Assembly: GCA_963764695.1 (NCBI GenBank)
Contig: CAVXTW010000017.1
Coordinates: 124,001 to 188,000 of the forward strand
Length of the DNA stretch: 64,000 nt
From: DATFRY01 sp963764695
Lineage (GTDB): Bacteria > Myxococcota_A > Polyangia > Haliangiales > Haliangiaceae
Direction: 5' to 3'
The position numbers were made by a program, and so were the translations under genes. A model generated the notes under the pieces. It was not told the DNA's origin. It saw only the letters and a program-made list of their open reading frames with translations, and made no database searches. Shown one piece after another: positions 9,087 to 17,382 of the stretch (within the stretch, counting starts at the first letter, position 1; the number at the start of each line of letters is the position of its first letter).

Positions 9087-9554
9087 CTAGAGCCCGCCGC
9101 CTTCGCCGCCTTCGCCGCCTTCGCCACCGCCTTCGCCGCCATCCCCCTCGCCGTCACCGCCGCGGCCGCTCACCCCGCCGGTGTCGCCGCCGTCGCTGTC
9201 GGCGTCGTCGCCGCCGTCGTCGCTCCCCTCGCCGCTGCTGTCGCTGTCGTCGCTGGCGTCGTCGGTCGATGCCGCACCGTCGGAGTCGGTGTCGTCGTCG
9301 GAGCCCTCGTCGATCTCGATCTCGACGGTGCTCTCCTCGGCCGACGCGCTGCTGTCGGCCTTCTCGCCGGCGGCTCCGGCCGGCACCGCGCCCTCGCTGT
9401 ACTGGAAGTCGTCGTCGCCGCCCTTCTCGTCGCGGAACGGCTGGCTCGGGATGGTCTCGCCCTGGCCGTGCCGGCAGCCGGCGAGCAGACCGCTGCCGGC
9501 GGCGAGCAACATCGCCGCCAGCGCCATCGGCAGCTGCGCTTCGCGCCACGACAT
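9087..9554 (-). CDS. Lipoprotein with long acidic Asp/Ser/Gly tail
   Basis: 155 residues. The signal peptide ends in LLAGC (lipid-modified Cys at ~27). After a short segment with FRDEKGGDDDFQYSEG, nearly the whole remainder is low complexity: Ser/Asp/Glu repeats turning into Gly/Glu repeats at the C-terminus. No globular domain is visible. Such tails could bind divalent cations or act as spacers, but this is speculative. Its stop is directly next to the alternative GTG of mscS, and its start is 33 bp from the divergent ligase gene. Confidence 0.6.
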   Translation of the reverse strand: MSWREAQLPMALAAMLLAAGSGLLAGCRHGQGETIPSQPFRDEKGGDDDFQYSEGAVPAGAAGEKADSSASAEESTVEIEIDEGSDDDTDSDGAASTDDASDDSDSSGEGSDDGGDDADSDGGDTGGVSGRGGDGEGDGGEGGGEGGEGGEGGGL

Positions 9555-9587
9555 CGAGCTGCAAACAGTTTACCCTCGATCCCCGCG

Positions 9588-10583
9588 ATGCGCATTGCCT
9601 TCACGTACAGCCTGAAGACCGCCGCGACCGAGGATCAGGCCGAGTACGACACACCCGAGACGGTCTCCATGATCGAGGCCGCCCTGCGCGAGCTCGGCCA
9701 CGAGGTGCTGCTGATCGAGGCGTCCGGCACGGTGGCCGCCCTGGTCGCCGAGCTGGACCGGACGAGGCCGGATTTCATCTTCAACACGGCCGAGGCCGGC
9801 CACGGCCGCGCTCGCGAGGCGTTCTATCCGTCGCTGTTCCAGCGCCTCGACATTCCCTACACCGGGTCGGACGCGTACGCCTGCACCGTCACCCTCGACA
9901 AGCACCTGACCAAGCTTCTGGTCGCGTCGCACGGTGTGCGCGTGCCGCGCTGGGTGTTCGCCCGGCACCTGGACGACCTGGCCGGGTTCGACCTGCGATT
10001 CCCGGTCATCGTGAAGCCGAACTTCGAGGGCAGCTCGATGGGCATCACCGCCGACTCGGTGGTCGACGACCTGCCCACCCTCGAGGTGCGCCTGCGCGAG
10101 GCGCTGTCTCGCTTCCGCGACGGCATGATGGTCGAGGAGTACATCGCCGGGCGCGACATCGTGGTGCCGTTCCTCGAGGTGGTGTCGCCCGCGACCGGCG
10201 GCATCCTGGAGCCGGCCGAGTACGTCTATCCGGCGAGCGACCGGCGCTACACCATCTTCGAGCTCGACATGAAGATGCGCGGATTCGCCGATGTCAAGGT
10301 CCATGTACCGGCCAAGCTGTCGCCCGAGCAGCGCGCCGAGGCGATGCGGTCGTCGCGCGTCTGCGTCGAGGTGCTGGGGGTGCGCGACCTCGGACGGATG
10401 GATTACCGTATCGACGAAACCGGCGAGCTCTTCTTTCTCGAGATGAATGCGCTCCCCAGTCTCGAGCCGGGTGCATCGATTTATCTTTCCGGCCAGCTGG
10501 CGGGGCTCGATGGCGTGGCCGGCGTGATGGAGACCGTGATCGCGTCGGCTCGCAGGCGCTATCCGATGCTGCGCGACCGGTAG
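9588..10583 (+). CDS. ATP-grasp enzyme of the D-alanine-D-alanine ligase family
   Basis: 331 residues from ATG 9588. The ATP-grasp features are clear: VIVKPNFEGSSMGI (nucleotide-binding lysine), EEYIAGRDIVVPF, and the metal-binding end RMDYRIDETGELFFLEMNALP. The N-terminal domain carries the Ddl-like segments PDFIFNTAEAGHGRAREAF and PYTGSDAYACTVTLDKHLTK. In true Ddl enzymes the last motif is NTLPGLT followed by S-x-x-P; here NALPSLEPGASIY replaces it, so the amino-acid specificity may differ. It could ligate another peptide or amino-acid substrate. The compact 33-bp divergent spacer to the lipoprotein gene must hold its promoter. Confidence 0.85.
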   Translation: MRIAFTYSLKTAATEDQAEYDTPETVSMIEAALRELGHEVLLIEASGTVAALVAELDRTRPDFIFNTAEAGHGRAREAFYPSLFQRLDIPYTGSDAYACTVTLDKHLTKLLVASHGVRVPRWVFARHLDDLAGFDLRFPVIVKPNFEGSSMGITADSVVDDLPTLEVRLREALSRFRDGMMVEEYIAGRDIVVPFLEVVSPATGGILEPAEYVYPASDRRYTIFELDMKMRGFADVKVHVPAKLSPEQRAEAMRSSRVCVEVLGVRDLGRMDYRIDETGELFFLEMNALPSLEPGASIYLSGQLAGLDGVAGVMETVIASARRRYPMLRDR

Positions 10584-10612
10584 CAGCGCCGAGTGTGGCA
10601 AACTCGTCCGTC

Positions 10613-11104
10613 ATGAGTGCGTCCGTCGGTGCCGACATCGAGGCGATGTGCAGCAAGTGTGGCGACGTCTGGCACGTCGTGGTGGCCAAGGTCGGCCCCG
10701 ACATCGTGAAGGTCCAGTGCAAGGAGTGCCACGGCTATCACCGCTACCGGAAGCCGGGCGCGCCGGCCGGAGGACGCAAGGCGCGCACCGCGTCGCCCGC
10801 GCGCCGCGCCACGCGTCCGTCGGGCCGCGCGTCGACGACGGCGTCGCCGGCAGCGGCGATGACGTTCAAGCCCGACTCGTCGGCGCCGACGCGGCCGTAC
10901 ACGATGCGCGAGACGTTCCGCCAGGGCGAGCAGATCTCGCACCCGCGCTTCGGCATCGGCCTGGTCGAGCAGTCGAGCGAGCCGGGCAAGATGGCGGTGC
11001 TGTTCGCCGACGGACGCCGGGTGCTGGCCCAGGCCAAGCCGCAGTTGACCATCGGCACCGCCAACCGGATCGAGACGCTCACCGCCCCGGAGGGGGAGGA
11101 CTGA
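10613..11104 (+). CDS. Zinc-ribbon plus SH3-like small protein
   Basis: 163 residues. The N-terminus has two CxxC knuckles, CSKC and CKEC, about 25 residues apart, fitting one zinc ribbon. A basic Ala/Arg/Ser/Thr-rich linker (about 48-90) follows, then a C-terminal beta module (EQISHPRFGIGLVEQSSEPGK and VLFADGRRVLAQ) that looks like the SH3/Tudor-like fold of CarD or DUF3553-type proteins. Zinc ribbon plus basic linker suggests nucleic-acid or RNA polymerase contact; this is inference. The last 26 bp overlap the end of the convergent kinase gene. Confidence 0.75.
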   Translation: MSASVGADIEAMCSKCGDVWHVVVAKVGPDIVKVQCKECHGYHRYRKPGAPAGGRKARTASPARRATRPSGRASTTASPAAAMTFKPDSSAPTRPYTMRETFRQGEQISHPRFGIGLVEQSSEPGKMAVLFADGRRVLAQAKPQLTIGTANRIETLTAPEGED

Positions 11105-12821
11105 TCTCGGGCATCCCCGGGCAGACGCGCTCGAGCGCTGCCCGATCACCGGCTGGATCGGCCCCCACGCACAGCGCGAAGCTGTCGCCGCCGAGCTCGC
11201 GGCCGCCGCCATGCAGGGCCAGCTCGACCTGGTGCACGCCGTTGCGCGGCAGAGTGAGCCCGGTCGACAGGCGGCCGGCGTCGTCGAGGGGGAACTCGCC
11301 GCGCAGCTCGACGCGGCGATCGTGCAGGACGGTGAGCCCGGCGCGCACCTCGCCGGGGCGCCACGCGCCCTGCGAGGAGCCGGGTCGGATCGCGATCTCG
11401 AGCTGGAAGGGCCGGCCGGCGCGCACCCGGCGCGGCGTGACGCGGACCGTGTAGTCGAAGGCGGCTGCGTGGCCGGGCAGCGTCCAGGCGCCCGAGGGTC
11501 GCGGAGGAGGTGTCGATGGCGCGGTCGAGGGCGCGGTCGAGCCTGCATCGGCGGGCGCGGTCGCCGGCGCGATCGCTGCGGCATCGGGCGCCGACGCCAT
11601 CGGGGCCGCCGATCCGGCATCGGCCGCCGCGCCGGATGCCGTGCTCGCGCTCTTCCGGCGATGCATCATGGCCAGGCCGACCCCGCCGGCCGCCCCGAGC
11701 GCGACCAGCAGGGCGAGCCATACCCCGAACCGTCCGCGGCGCGGCCGATCGATCGCCAGCGAATCGATCGACTCGCTGACCGGGGGATCCAGACGCCAGG
11801 CCGGCGCGAAGCCCGCCCCCGGCGCAGACGGCCCCGACGCGGCCCGCGCTGACCGGACACGAACCGCCCCGGCAGGGCCTGCCGCACCGGCCGCCGCGGT
11901 CAGCGCCGCCACGAAGTCGTCGGCCCCGGCGAAGCGCTGCTCGCGCTCCTTCGCCAGGCAGCGCAGCACCACCGCCTCGAGGGCGGGCGAGATGTCTCGC
12001 TCCGGCGCGCGCACCGACGGCGGCTCGGGTGGCTCGGTGGCGTGCCGGTGCAGCACCGCCATGAAGTTGCCCGCCCGGAACGGCAGCGAGCCGGTCAGGA
12101 GCTGGTAGAGCACCACGCCGAGCGCGTAGAGATCCGCCCGCGCGTCCACCTCGTCGCCCAGGGCCTGCTCCGGCGCCACGTAGTCAGCCGTGCCGATGAA
12201 GGCTCCCGTGCCGGTCAGCCGCGCATCGCCGCGCACCGACTTGGCGATCCCGAAGTCGAGCAGCTTGACCAGGTCGCGACCGCCCTCGTTGACAAGGAAG
12301 ACGTTGGCCGGCTTGAGGTCGCGATGGACGACGCCGGCGGCGTGCGCGGCGCCCAGGCCGGCACCGATCTGCAGCGCCAGATCGACTGTCGCCGCCAGCC
12401 CCACCGGTCCGCGGTCGATGCGCTGGGCCAGGGTCTCCCCGTCCAGCCACTCCATGGCCAGGTAGACCGTGCCGTCCGCGGTCACGCCGAAGTCCTCGAC
12501 GTTCACGATGTTGCGGTGGCCGATGGCGCTGGCGGTGCGCGCCTCGCGGCGCAGCCGCTCGACCGCGTGCTCGTCGCGGGCAAGCTCGCGTCGCAGGAGC
12601 TTGAGCGCCACCCGCTTGCCGACGTGGATGTGCTCGGCCTCGAACACATCGCTGCTCCCGCCCCGCCCGACATGGCGCACCAGGCGGTAGCGGTCGAGCT
12701 GGCGGCCCATCCGGGCGGTCGCGGCGGCGTCATCGACCAGCGAGAGCGCCGTCCCGTCCTCCGGGCAGAAGGCGTATCCGCTGGCGTCTCGCCCGCATGC
12801 TGGGCAGCGCGCCACGGTCAA
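11079..12821 (-). CDS. Membrane-anchored Ser/Thr protein kinase
   Basis: 580 residues. An N-terminal zinc-ribbon-like segment (CPAC at 6-9, FCPEDG at 18-23) precedes a complete Hanks-type kinase: glycine loop VGRGGSSDVF (51-60), Lys74, HRDLKPANV (Asp168), DFG 189-191 and APE near 218. A Pro/Ala linker and one transmembrane helix (about 375-396) follow. The extracytoplasmic part has an Ala/Asp-rich linker and a C-terminal beta domain of unknown ligand. The start is TTG at 12821; GTG at 12815 is equally possible. The topology suggests sensing outside and phosphorylation inside. Its 3' end overlaps the convergent zinc-ribbon gene by 26 bp. Confidence 0.93.
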   Translation of the reverse strand: MTVARCPACGRDASGYAFCPEDGTALSLVDDAAATARMGRQLDRYRLVRHVGRGGSSDVFEAEHIHVGKRVALKLLRRELARDEHAVERLRREARTASAIGHRNIVNVEDFGVTADGTVYLAMEWLDGETLAQRIDRGPVGLAATVDLALQIGAGLGAAHAAGVVHRDLKPANVFLVNEGGRDLVKLLDFGIAKSVRGDARLTGTGAFIGTADYVAPEQALGDEVDARADLYALGVVLYQLLTGSLPFRAGNFMAVLHRHATEPPEPPSVRAPERDISPALEAVVLRCLAKEREQRFAGADDFVAALTAAAGAAGPAGAVRVRSARAASGPSAPGAGFAPAWRLDPPVSESIDSLAIDRPRRGRFGVWLALLVALGAAGGVGLAMMHRRKSASTASGAAADAGSAAPMASAPDAAAIAPATAPADAGSTAPSTAPSTPPPRPSGAWTLPGHAAAFDYTVRVTPRRVRAGRPFQLEIAIRPGSSQGAWRPGEVRAGLTVLHDRRVELRGEFPLDDAGRLSTGLTLPRNGVHQVELALHGGGRELGGDSFALCVGADPAGDRAALERVCPGMPEISPPPPGR

Positions 12822-12951
12822 AGCGTAGCCCCGAAAAAAAACGCGGCCGCTGCGGGCTCGCTCGCCTGCCGCTTCTCAGCGGCGTGGTGGGGGGAGGGGA
12901 CGAGCGGGGATTGCCCGCAGCAGCCGGCGTCAGTCTCTTCGGTTGTCAGAA

Positions 12952-12971
12952 CCGGCGCGCCACGGCGCCGG
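12952..12971. terminator. GC-rich hairpin in the 12822-13139 gap, possible terminator
   Basis: The 318-bp gap between the kinase start and the end of the outer-membrane protein gene at 13140 holds no credible gene. It contains a perfect 7-bp stem, CCGGCGC/GCGCCGG with a 6-nt loop. On the minus strand, where it would end transcription from 13140, only a short TT follows, so rho-independent termination would be weak. An A-run at 12834-12841 lies just upstream of the kinase start. Confidence 0.25.
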
Positions 12972-13139
12972 CCCTCTCTCTTTGAGCAAGCACCGTGCCG
13001 CCGCGTACGGCCCGAAAGCGATGCTTCCTCCGTACGCTCGCCAACAAATGGCCCCTGATTGGCTTTTCGAGTAGCCAGTAGCTGAAGTCTTTGCACCACA
13101 GGGACCGGCTAATCCACTTGCCACCCGCGAGACAGTCGC

Positions 13140-13799
13140 TCAGTTCCAGTGGTAGCCGACCACGGCCGCGATGCTGTAGAGGAGGATGGCGTCTCCGTCG
13201 TCCGGCTCGTCGGCGTCGGTCGAGCCGGGGTCGCCGGCGAGGCGGGTGGCGCCAATCCGGACCGAGAGGTCGATTCCAGAGGTGCGCTTGTGGCCCAGCT
13301 CGCCGCCCACCGCGAGCATGGCCGCCGGGCCGCCATCGACCCCGTCGTCGGCGCCGGTCCCGGTCACGGCCAGGCAGCCGGCCCCGATCCCGGCCTGCAC
13401 CCACAGGCGCGGGATGATCCACACGCGCGCGCCGGCCGTCGCCATGGCGTGCGCCGCGCCGCCGGTCTCGTTCATGTCAAGGGCGATGAGGTGCATGAGC
13501 GCCCAGACGTCGGCCAGCAGCGCGACCCGCCGGGTCAGCTGCGCGCCGCCGAACCCGCTCAGGCTGATGCCGCCCTCGGCGTAGCAGCCCGAGCAGAACG
13601 CGTCGAGCATGCCGAGGCCGAAGTCCAGGCCGATGACCGGGCGGCCGGGCTCGCGCAGGGCGGCGATGTAGAGCGGCGCTGGCGGCGGCTCGTTGACCGC
13701 CTCGTCGTCCGGGTCGGCCGGCTGTCGCTCCTGCGCCGCGGCGGGCGCAGCCACGAGCGCGACCAGCAGCGCCGCCGCCCCGAATCGCGCGAGCGCCAC
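13140..13799 (-). CDS. Putative outer-membrane beta-barrel protein
   Basis: 219 residues from a GTG at 13799, five bases after the leucine dehydrogenase stop. The signal peptide runs to AAPAAAQ. After an acidic/Pro linker, the rest alternates Gly- and aromatic-containing strands (VIGLDFGLGMLDAF, ISLSGFGG, RLWVQAGIGAG, LLYSIAAVVGYHWN). The terminal strand ends in an aromatic-containing YHWN, as in small outer-membrane barrels. A CSGC pair lies near residue 60. No specific family was recognised. It is probably co-transcribed with leucine dehydrogenase, though a functional link is not obvious. Confidence 0.6.
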   Translation of the reverse strand: MALARFGAAALLVALVAAPAAAQERQPADPDDEAVNEPPPAPLYIAALREPGRPVIGLDFGLGMLDAFCSGCYAEGGISLSGFGGAQLTRRVALLADVWALMHLIALDMNETGGAAHAMATAGARVWIIPRLWVQAGIGAGCLAVTGTGADDGVDGGPAAMLAVGGELGHKRTSGIDLSVRIGATRLAGDPGSTDADEPDDGDAILLYSIAAVVGYHWN

Positions 13800-13804
13800 C
13801 TCGC

Positions 13805-14848
13805 TCAGCGGACGTTCGATAGCCGCTCCTCGACCATCTTGTTGGCGATCTCGTCGGTCGGCGTCATCGCCTTGCGCGCGCGCTCGGCGATCTCGAGGAT
13901 GGTGTCGTAGATCTTCATCGTGCGGGTGCGCGCCTTCTCCGCGTCGTAGCCGACGTACTCCTGGGCCACGTTGACCAGGCCGCCGGCGTTGATGGCGTAG
14001 TCCGGGGCGTAGACGATGCCGCGCTGCATCAGCGCCTCGCCCATGCCTTGCTCGGCCAGCTGGTTGTTGGCCGCCCCGGCCACGATGCGGCAGTGCAGCC
14101 GCGGCACCGTGTCCGGGTTGAGCGCGCTGCCCAGCGCGCAGGGCGAGAACACGTCGCACTCGACGTCGAAGATGTCCTCGAGCCGCGCGATCGACGCGCC
14201 GAACTCGCGCTGGGCCCGCTCCGCCTTGAGCGGATCGACGTCGGCGACGGTGAGCTTGGCGCCCTGGGTGTGCAGCTCGCGGCACAGGTGGTAGCCGACG
14301 TGGCCGACGCCCTGCACCGCGACGTGGATGCCGTCGAGCGTGTTGCGGCCGAGCGCGAAGTGCACGCACGCCTCGATGCCGCGCCGCACGCCCAGCGCGG
14401 TGAACGGCGACGGATCGCCCGAGCCGCCGTGGCTCGGGTCCACGCCGGTCACGTGCTTTGTGACGCCGCGGATGACGTCCATGTCCTCGATCGAGGTGCC
14501 GCTGTCCTCGGCCGTGATGTAGTGGCCGCGCAGGTCCTCGATGAAGCGGCCGAACGCGCGGAACAGCGCGGTGCGGTCGAACCGGCGGTACGGCTTGACG
14601 ATGACCGACTTGCCGCCGCCGTGATCGAGCCCGGCCAGCGCGGCCTTGTAGGTCATGCCGCGGGCCAGCCGGAGCGCGTCGATGACCGCCTCCTCCTCGC
14701 TGGCGTAGTGGATGAAGCGACAGCCGCCCAGCGCCGGTCCCAGCCGCGTGTCGTGCACGGCGATGATGGCCTCCAGGCCGCTGGCCTGATCGCGCTTGAG
14801 GTGGATCTCCCCGTAGCCGTGCTGGCTCATGAGGTCGAAGACGCCCAT
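13805..14848 (-). CDS. Leucine/valine/phenylalanine-type amino acid dehydrogenase
   Basis: 347 residues. It catalyses NAD-dependent oxidative deamination of branched-chain (or aromatic) amino acids to 2-keto acids. The substrate-domain motif MTYKAALAGLDHGGGK carries Lys68 and Lys80, the positions of the substrate-binding and catalytic lysines in leucine dehydrogenase. Other marks are GPALGGCR, ITAEDSGTS, the Rossmann motif GVGHVGYHL and the late GAANNQL and YAPDYAINAGG segments. Length matches the family. In myxobacteria this enzyme would feed branched-chain keto acids into fatty-acid synthesis and amino-acid catabolism. Exact substrate preference cannot be read from the sequence. Confidence 0.93.
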   Translation of the reverse strand: MGVFDLMSQHGYGEIHLKRDQASGLEAIIAVHDTRLGPALGGCRFIHYASEEEAVIDALRLARGMTYKAALAGLDHGGGKSVIVKPYRRFDRTALFRAFGRFIEDLRGHYITAEDSGTSIEDMDVIRGVTKHVTGVDPSHGGSGDPSPFTALGVRRGIEACVHFALGRNTLDGIHVAVQGVGHVGYHLCRELHTQGAKLTVADVDPLKAERAQREFGASIARLEDIFDVECDVFSPCALGSALNPDTVPRLHCRIVAGAANNQLAEQGMGEALMQRGIVYAPDYAINAGGLVNVAQEYVGYDAEKARTRTMKIYDTILEIAERARKAMTPTDEIANKMVEERLSNVR

Positions 14849-14924
14849 GCCGCGGTTATATCAGCGCAGCGCGCTCGCCGGGGCGGCGCGGCCCGGATGC
14901 CGATCGGGCTCCTCCGGGCGCCGC

Positions 14925-16121
14925 TCAGCTGGGGAGGATGACGACGATGCCGGGGGCGCCACCGCCGCCGCCGCCGTTGCCTTCGCCCGAGCCCTCGTCG
15001 CTGCCGGCCTGCGCTTCCGTTTCTTGAAGACCGCCGTCGCCGCCGTCGGCCGCGAGGTCGCCGCCACCACCCCCGCCGGGCGCAACGATGCCGCCGCGGG
15101 CGCCGTCCGCGCCGTCAGCACCCCGGCCGGACTCTCCGCCGCCGCCGCCGCCGCCGCCGCCGTTGGCGCTGAGGTCGCCCGACAGGTCGGCGTCAGGGGC
15201 CTGGATGACGATCGCGCCGCCGCCGCCGCCGCCCGAGCCGCTGCCGAAGCCGCCGCACGCGCCGACGTCGTCTCCTTCGCCGAGACCGCCGCCGCCACCG
15301 CCGCCGCCGACAAGGATCGCCCCGCGCAGCTCGATGAAGGTCGCCGAGGTGAGCTGCACCGCGCCGCCGCCGCCGCCCGGCGTGCCGAAGCAGCCGCTGC
15401 CCTCGCCACCACCCGAGCCGCCGAGGAGGATGGGCAGCTGGTCGTCGAGGTGCGCGCCGCCGCCGTCGCCGCCGTCGGAGTCGGACACGAACGGGATGGC
15501 GGTCGTGGCGTCGCCGCCCTCGGCGCCGGCCAGGGCGCTGCCCGCGCCGCCGCCGCCGCTGTCGCGGTCGGAGCCGGTGCGCTCGCCCGCGCCGCCGACA
15601 CCCGCGCCCTGGGCCGGCGCGCTGCCGCCGGGCCCGGGAACATCGAGGTGCGCGCCGGCATCGAGGACGCCGCCGATGACGATGTGGTCGGCCGCGACGA
15701 CGATGAGCGCCGCCGAGCCGACCACGGTGACCGTGCCGTCCGGGATGTCGAGGCGACGGACGTGCAGCACGGCCAGGTCGGGCCCCTCCGCCTGGAACCA
15801 GCGGTCGAAGTACACGCCGTCCGGGACGGCGCCGGGCAGCGTGAGCTCGTCGGTGTCGATCGTGCCGCCGTCGAGGGTCAGGTCGGCGGTACCGCCGTAC
15901 GCTGCCTCGGGCGGCAGGTGCGCCGCGCCGTCGACCGGCGGACCCTCGCCGGCGGGCGGGTTCTGCGGCGGCGGGTTGTCGGGCGGCTCGACGCCGTCGT
16001 CGCCGTCGGCCTGCTCGTCGCCGCCGTCGTCCTCCTCCGGTGCGTCGCCCGAGGGTCCCGCCGAATCGAACTGACAGCCGGCCAGCAGGACCGCCGCCAC
16101 AAAGGCCAGCCGTGTACCCAT
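14925..16121 (-). CDS. Glycine-rich lipoprotein
   Basis: 398 residues from ATG 16121 (MGTRLAFVAAVLLAGC, lipobox LAGC). An ATG at 16181 would extend it but bury the signal. After an Asp/Glu and Pro-rich linker comes a short beta part (LDGGTIDTDELTLPG, RRLDIPDGTVTVVGSAALIVVAADHI). Then over half of the protein is dominated by Gly runs interrupted by regularly spaced strands such as IELRGAILVGGGG and GAIVIQAPDADLSGDLSANGGG. The repeated hydrophobic strands suggest a parallel beta-helix or glycine-rich repeat surface protein rather than pure disorder. The strand-with-Gly-run pattern is commonly seen in myxobacterial lipoproteins; the function is unknown. Confidence 0.65.
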   Translation of the reverse strand: MGTRLAFVAAVLLAGCQFDSAGPSGDAPEEDDGGDEQADGDDGVEPPDNPPPQNPPAGEGPPVDGAAHLPPEAAYGGTADLTLDGGTIDTDELTLPGAVPDGVYFDRWFQAEGPDLAVLHVRRLDIPDGTVTVVGSAALIVVAADHIVIGGVLDAGAHLDVPGPGGSAPAQGAGVGGAGERTGSDRDSGGGGAGSALAGAEGGDATTAIPFVSDSDGGDGGGAHLDDQLPILLGGSGGGEGSGCFGTPGGGGGAVQLTSATFIELRGAILVGGGGGGGGLGEGDDVGACGGFGSGSGGGGGGAIVIQAPDADLSGDLSANGGGGGGGGGESGRGADGADGARGGIVAPGGGGGGDLAADGGDGGLQETEAQAGSDEGSGEGNGGGGGGAPGIVVILPS

Positions 16122-16339
16122 CGGAGGTGGTGTGGGTGCAAGCAGCGCACCACACGCGTAAGTCGCGAAGACATCGGCCATATCCGGCGCGAGCGCGCCG
16201 AACGGGCCCGCTCCGACCGGCCCCTCGAGTCACCAGGTGGTGCCTCGAACGTTCGGACTGGCGACCCCGGTCCCTGTGGGCATCGGCACGCCGCGATCAG
16301 CGGACGTGACCCGCCTTACGGCTCGTCACGGCTGGTCGG

Positions 16340-17362
16340 CTACGGACGGCTCGCGCTGACCACCAGCTGCGACGAGCCGGCGAACCTCTGCACCGCGATC
16401 CCGTCGTCGAACTGCCACGTGCTGCCGTCGCCGTCGCGCTCGGTGGCGCGCAGCGGACCGAGCTGGGCGCGCAGCGCATCGAACGCGGTCGAGCCGAAGT
16501 CGGCGCGGCCGGAGTGGTCGACGACGATCTGCAGGGCCACCGCGACGCCGTCGTGAAACGCGATCGTGCAGCGCGTGCGGGCCAGCGCGTAGTCGCTCGC
16601 GTCGACCGCCAGGCGCGCCGCGCTCGGCGACGCGTCGTCGAGCTCCAGGTCGGCCCCGTAGGCTGCCTTCAGCTCGCCGGCGGTGGCGCCCAGGATCGCT
16701 CGCCGCTCGAACGCGAAGCCGTGCCCGCGGCGGTACAGCGACTCGATCGGCTGCACGCGCTGCATGGTGATCTCGGTCGTGGCCGAGGCATCGTCCTCGC
16801 GCAGCACCACGCGCATGCCGCTGGCCCGGTCGAACCAGAACTGTCGCGACTCCTCGTCCTGGCCGCGCGCGTCGACCGGCGCGCCCCACGCCGCGCTCAG
16901 GATGCGGCGCGCGCTGCCGTCGTCGGGGAAGCGGATCGCGATCGCGGTGAGGCCTTCGCCACCGCGCTCCTCGAAGTCGAGCCGCGCGGTGGCCGATCGG
17001 AACGCCGACACCTCCTGGCCGGCCCAGCGCCAGAGCTCGGGGGCCGCGGCGGCGAGCTGGTCGCGGGTCATGCCGAGGCGAGCGCCGGCCAGCGCGCCGG
17101 CCAGGGCCGGGTGGGCCTGCCCACCGGCCAGGAACACGCGCTCGAAGAAGCGCGGCTCCATGACCTGGGGGCGCTGCGAGGCGGGCGACTCCTCGTCGAG
17201 GTCCTGCTCGATCGCCTCGTCCGCGCCTTCGAGCGCGCCTTCCGCCGGAGGCTCGACGACGGCCGGCCGGTCCTCGCGGCCGATGTCCTGGATCGCGGCG
17301 ATGCCGAACGGGACCGCAAGCACAGCCAGGATGGCGGCGACCAGGGGCCAGTTCATGTTCAT
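16340..17362 (-). CDS. Inner-membrane-anchored protein, last gene of the surface-nuclease operon
   Basis: 340 residues from ATG 17362, which has GGAGG seven bases upstream; this decides the start. One N-terminal transmembrane helix (about 4-22) anchors an extracytoplasmic part. An acidic linker (EGADEAIEQDLDEE) leads to two similar alpha/beta segments, each with a G-x-T-x-x-x-L helix start (LGMTRDQLAAAAPEL and LGATAGELKAAYGADL) followed by strands containing AIAIRFPDDG or ALQIVVDHSG. This looks like an internal duplication. No family was recognised. It starts 20 bp after the HhH barrel gene, so it belongs to the same transcript. Confidence 0.65.
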   Translation of the reverse strand: MNMNWPLVAAILAVLAVPFGIAAIQDIGREDRPAVVEPPAEGALEGADEAIEQDLDEESPASQRPQVMEPRFFERVFLAGGQAHPALAGALAGARLGMTRDQLAAAAPELWRWAGQEVSAFRSATARLDFEERGGEGLTAIAIRFPDDGSARRILSAAWGAPVDARGQDEESRQFWFDRASGMRVVLREDDASATTEITMQRVQPIESLYRRGHGFAFERRAILGATAGELKAAYGADLELDDASPSAARLAVDASDYALARTRCTIAFHDGVAVALQIVVDHSGRADFGSTAFDALRAQLGPLRATERDGDGSTWQFDDGIAVQRFAGSSQLVVSASRP

Positions 17363-17382
17363 GGCGACACCTCCGCGTGAGC

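Noticed and set aside
8058..9587. Upstream extension of the Ddl-like gene across the MscS and lipoprotein genes
   Set aside because: It is antisense to a clear MscS protein and lacks any domain; the ligase family start is at 9588.
14829..16556. Long plus-strand frame with Ala/Val/Arg repeats opposite the Gly-rich lipoprotein
   Set aside because: Repeats mirror the glycine codons of the minus-strand gene. No signal, start or domain supports it.
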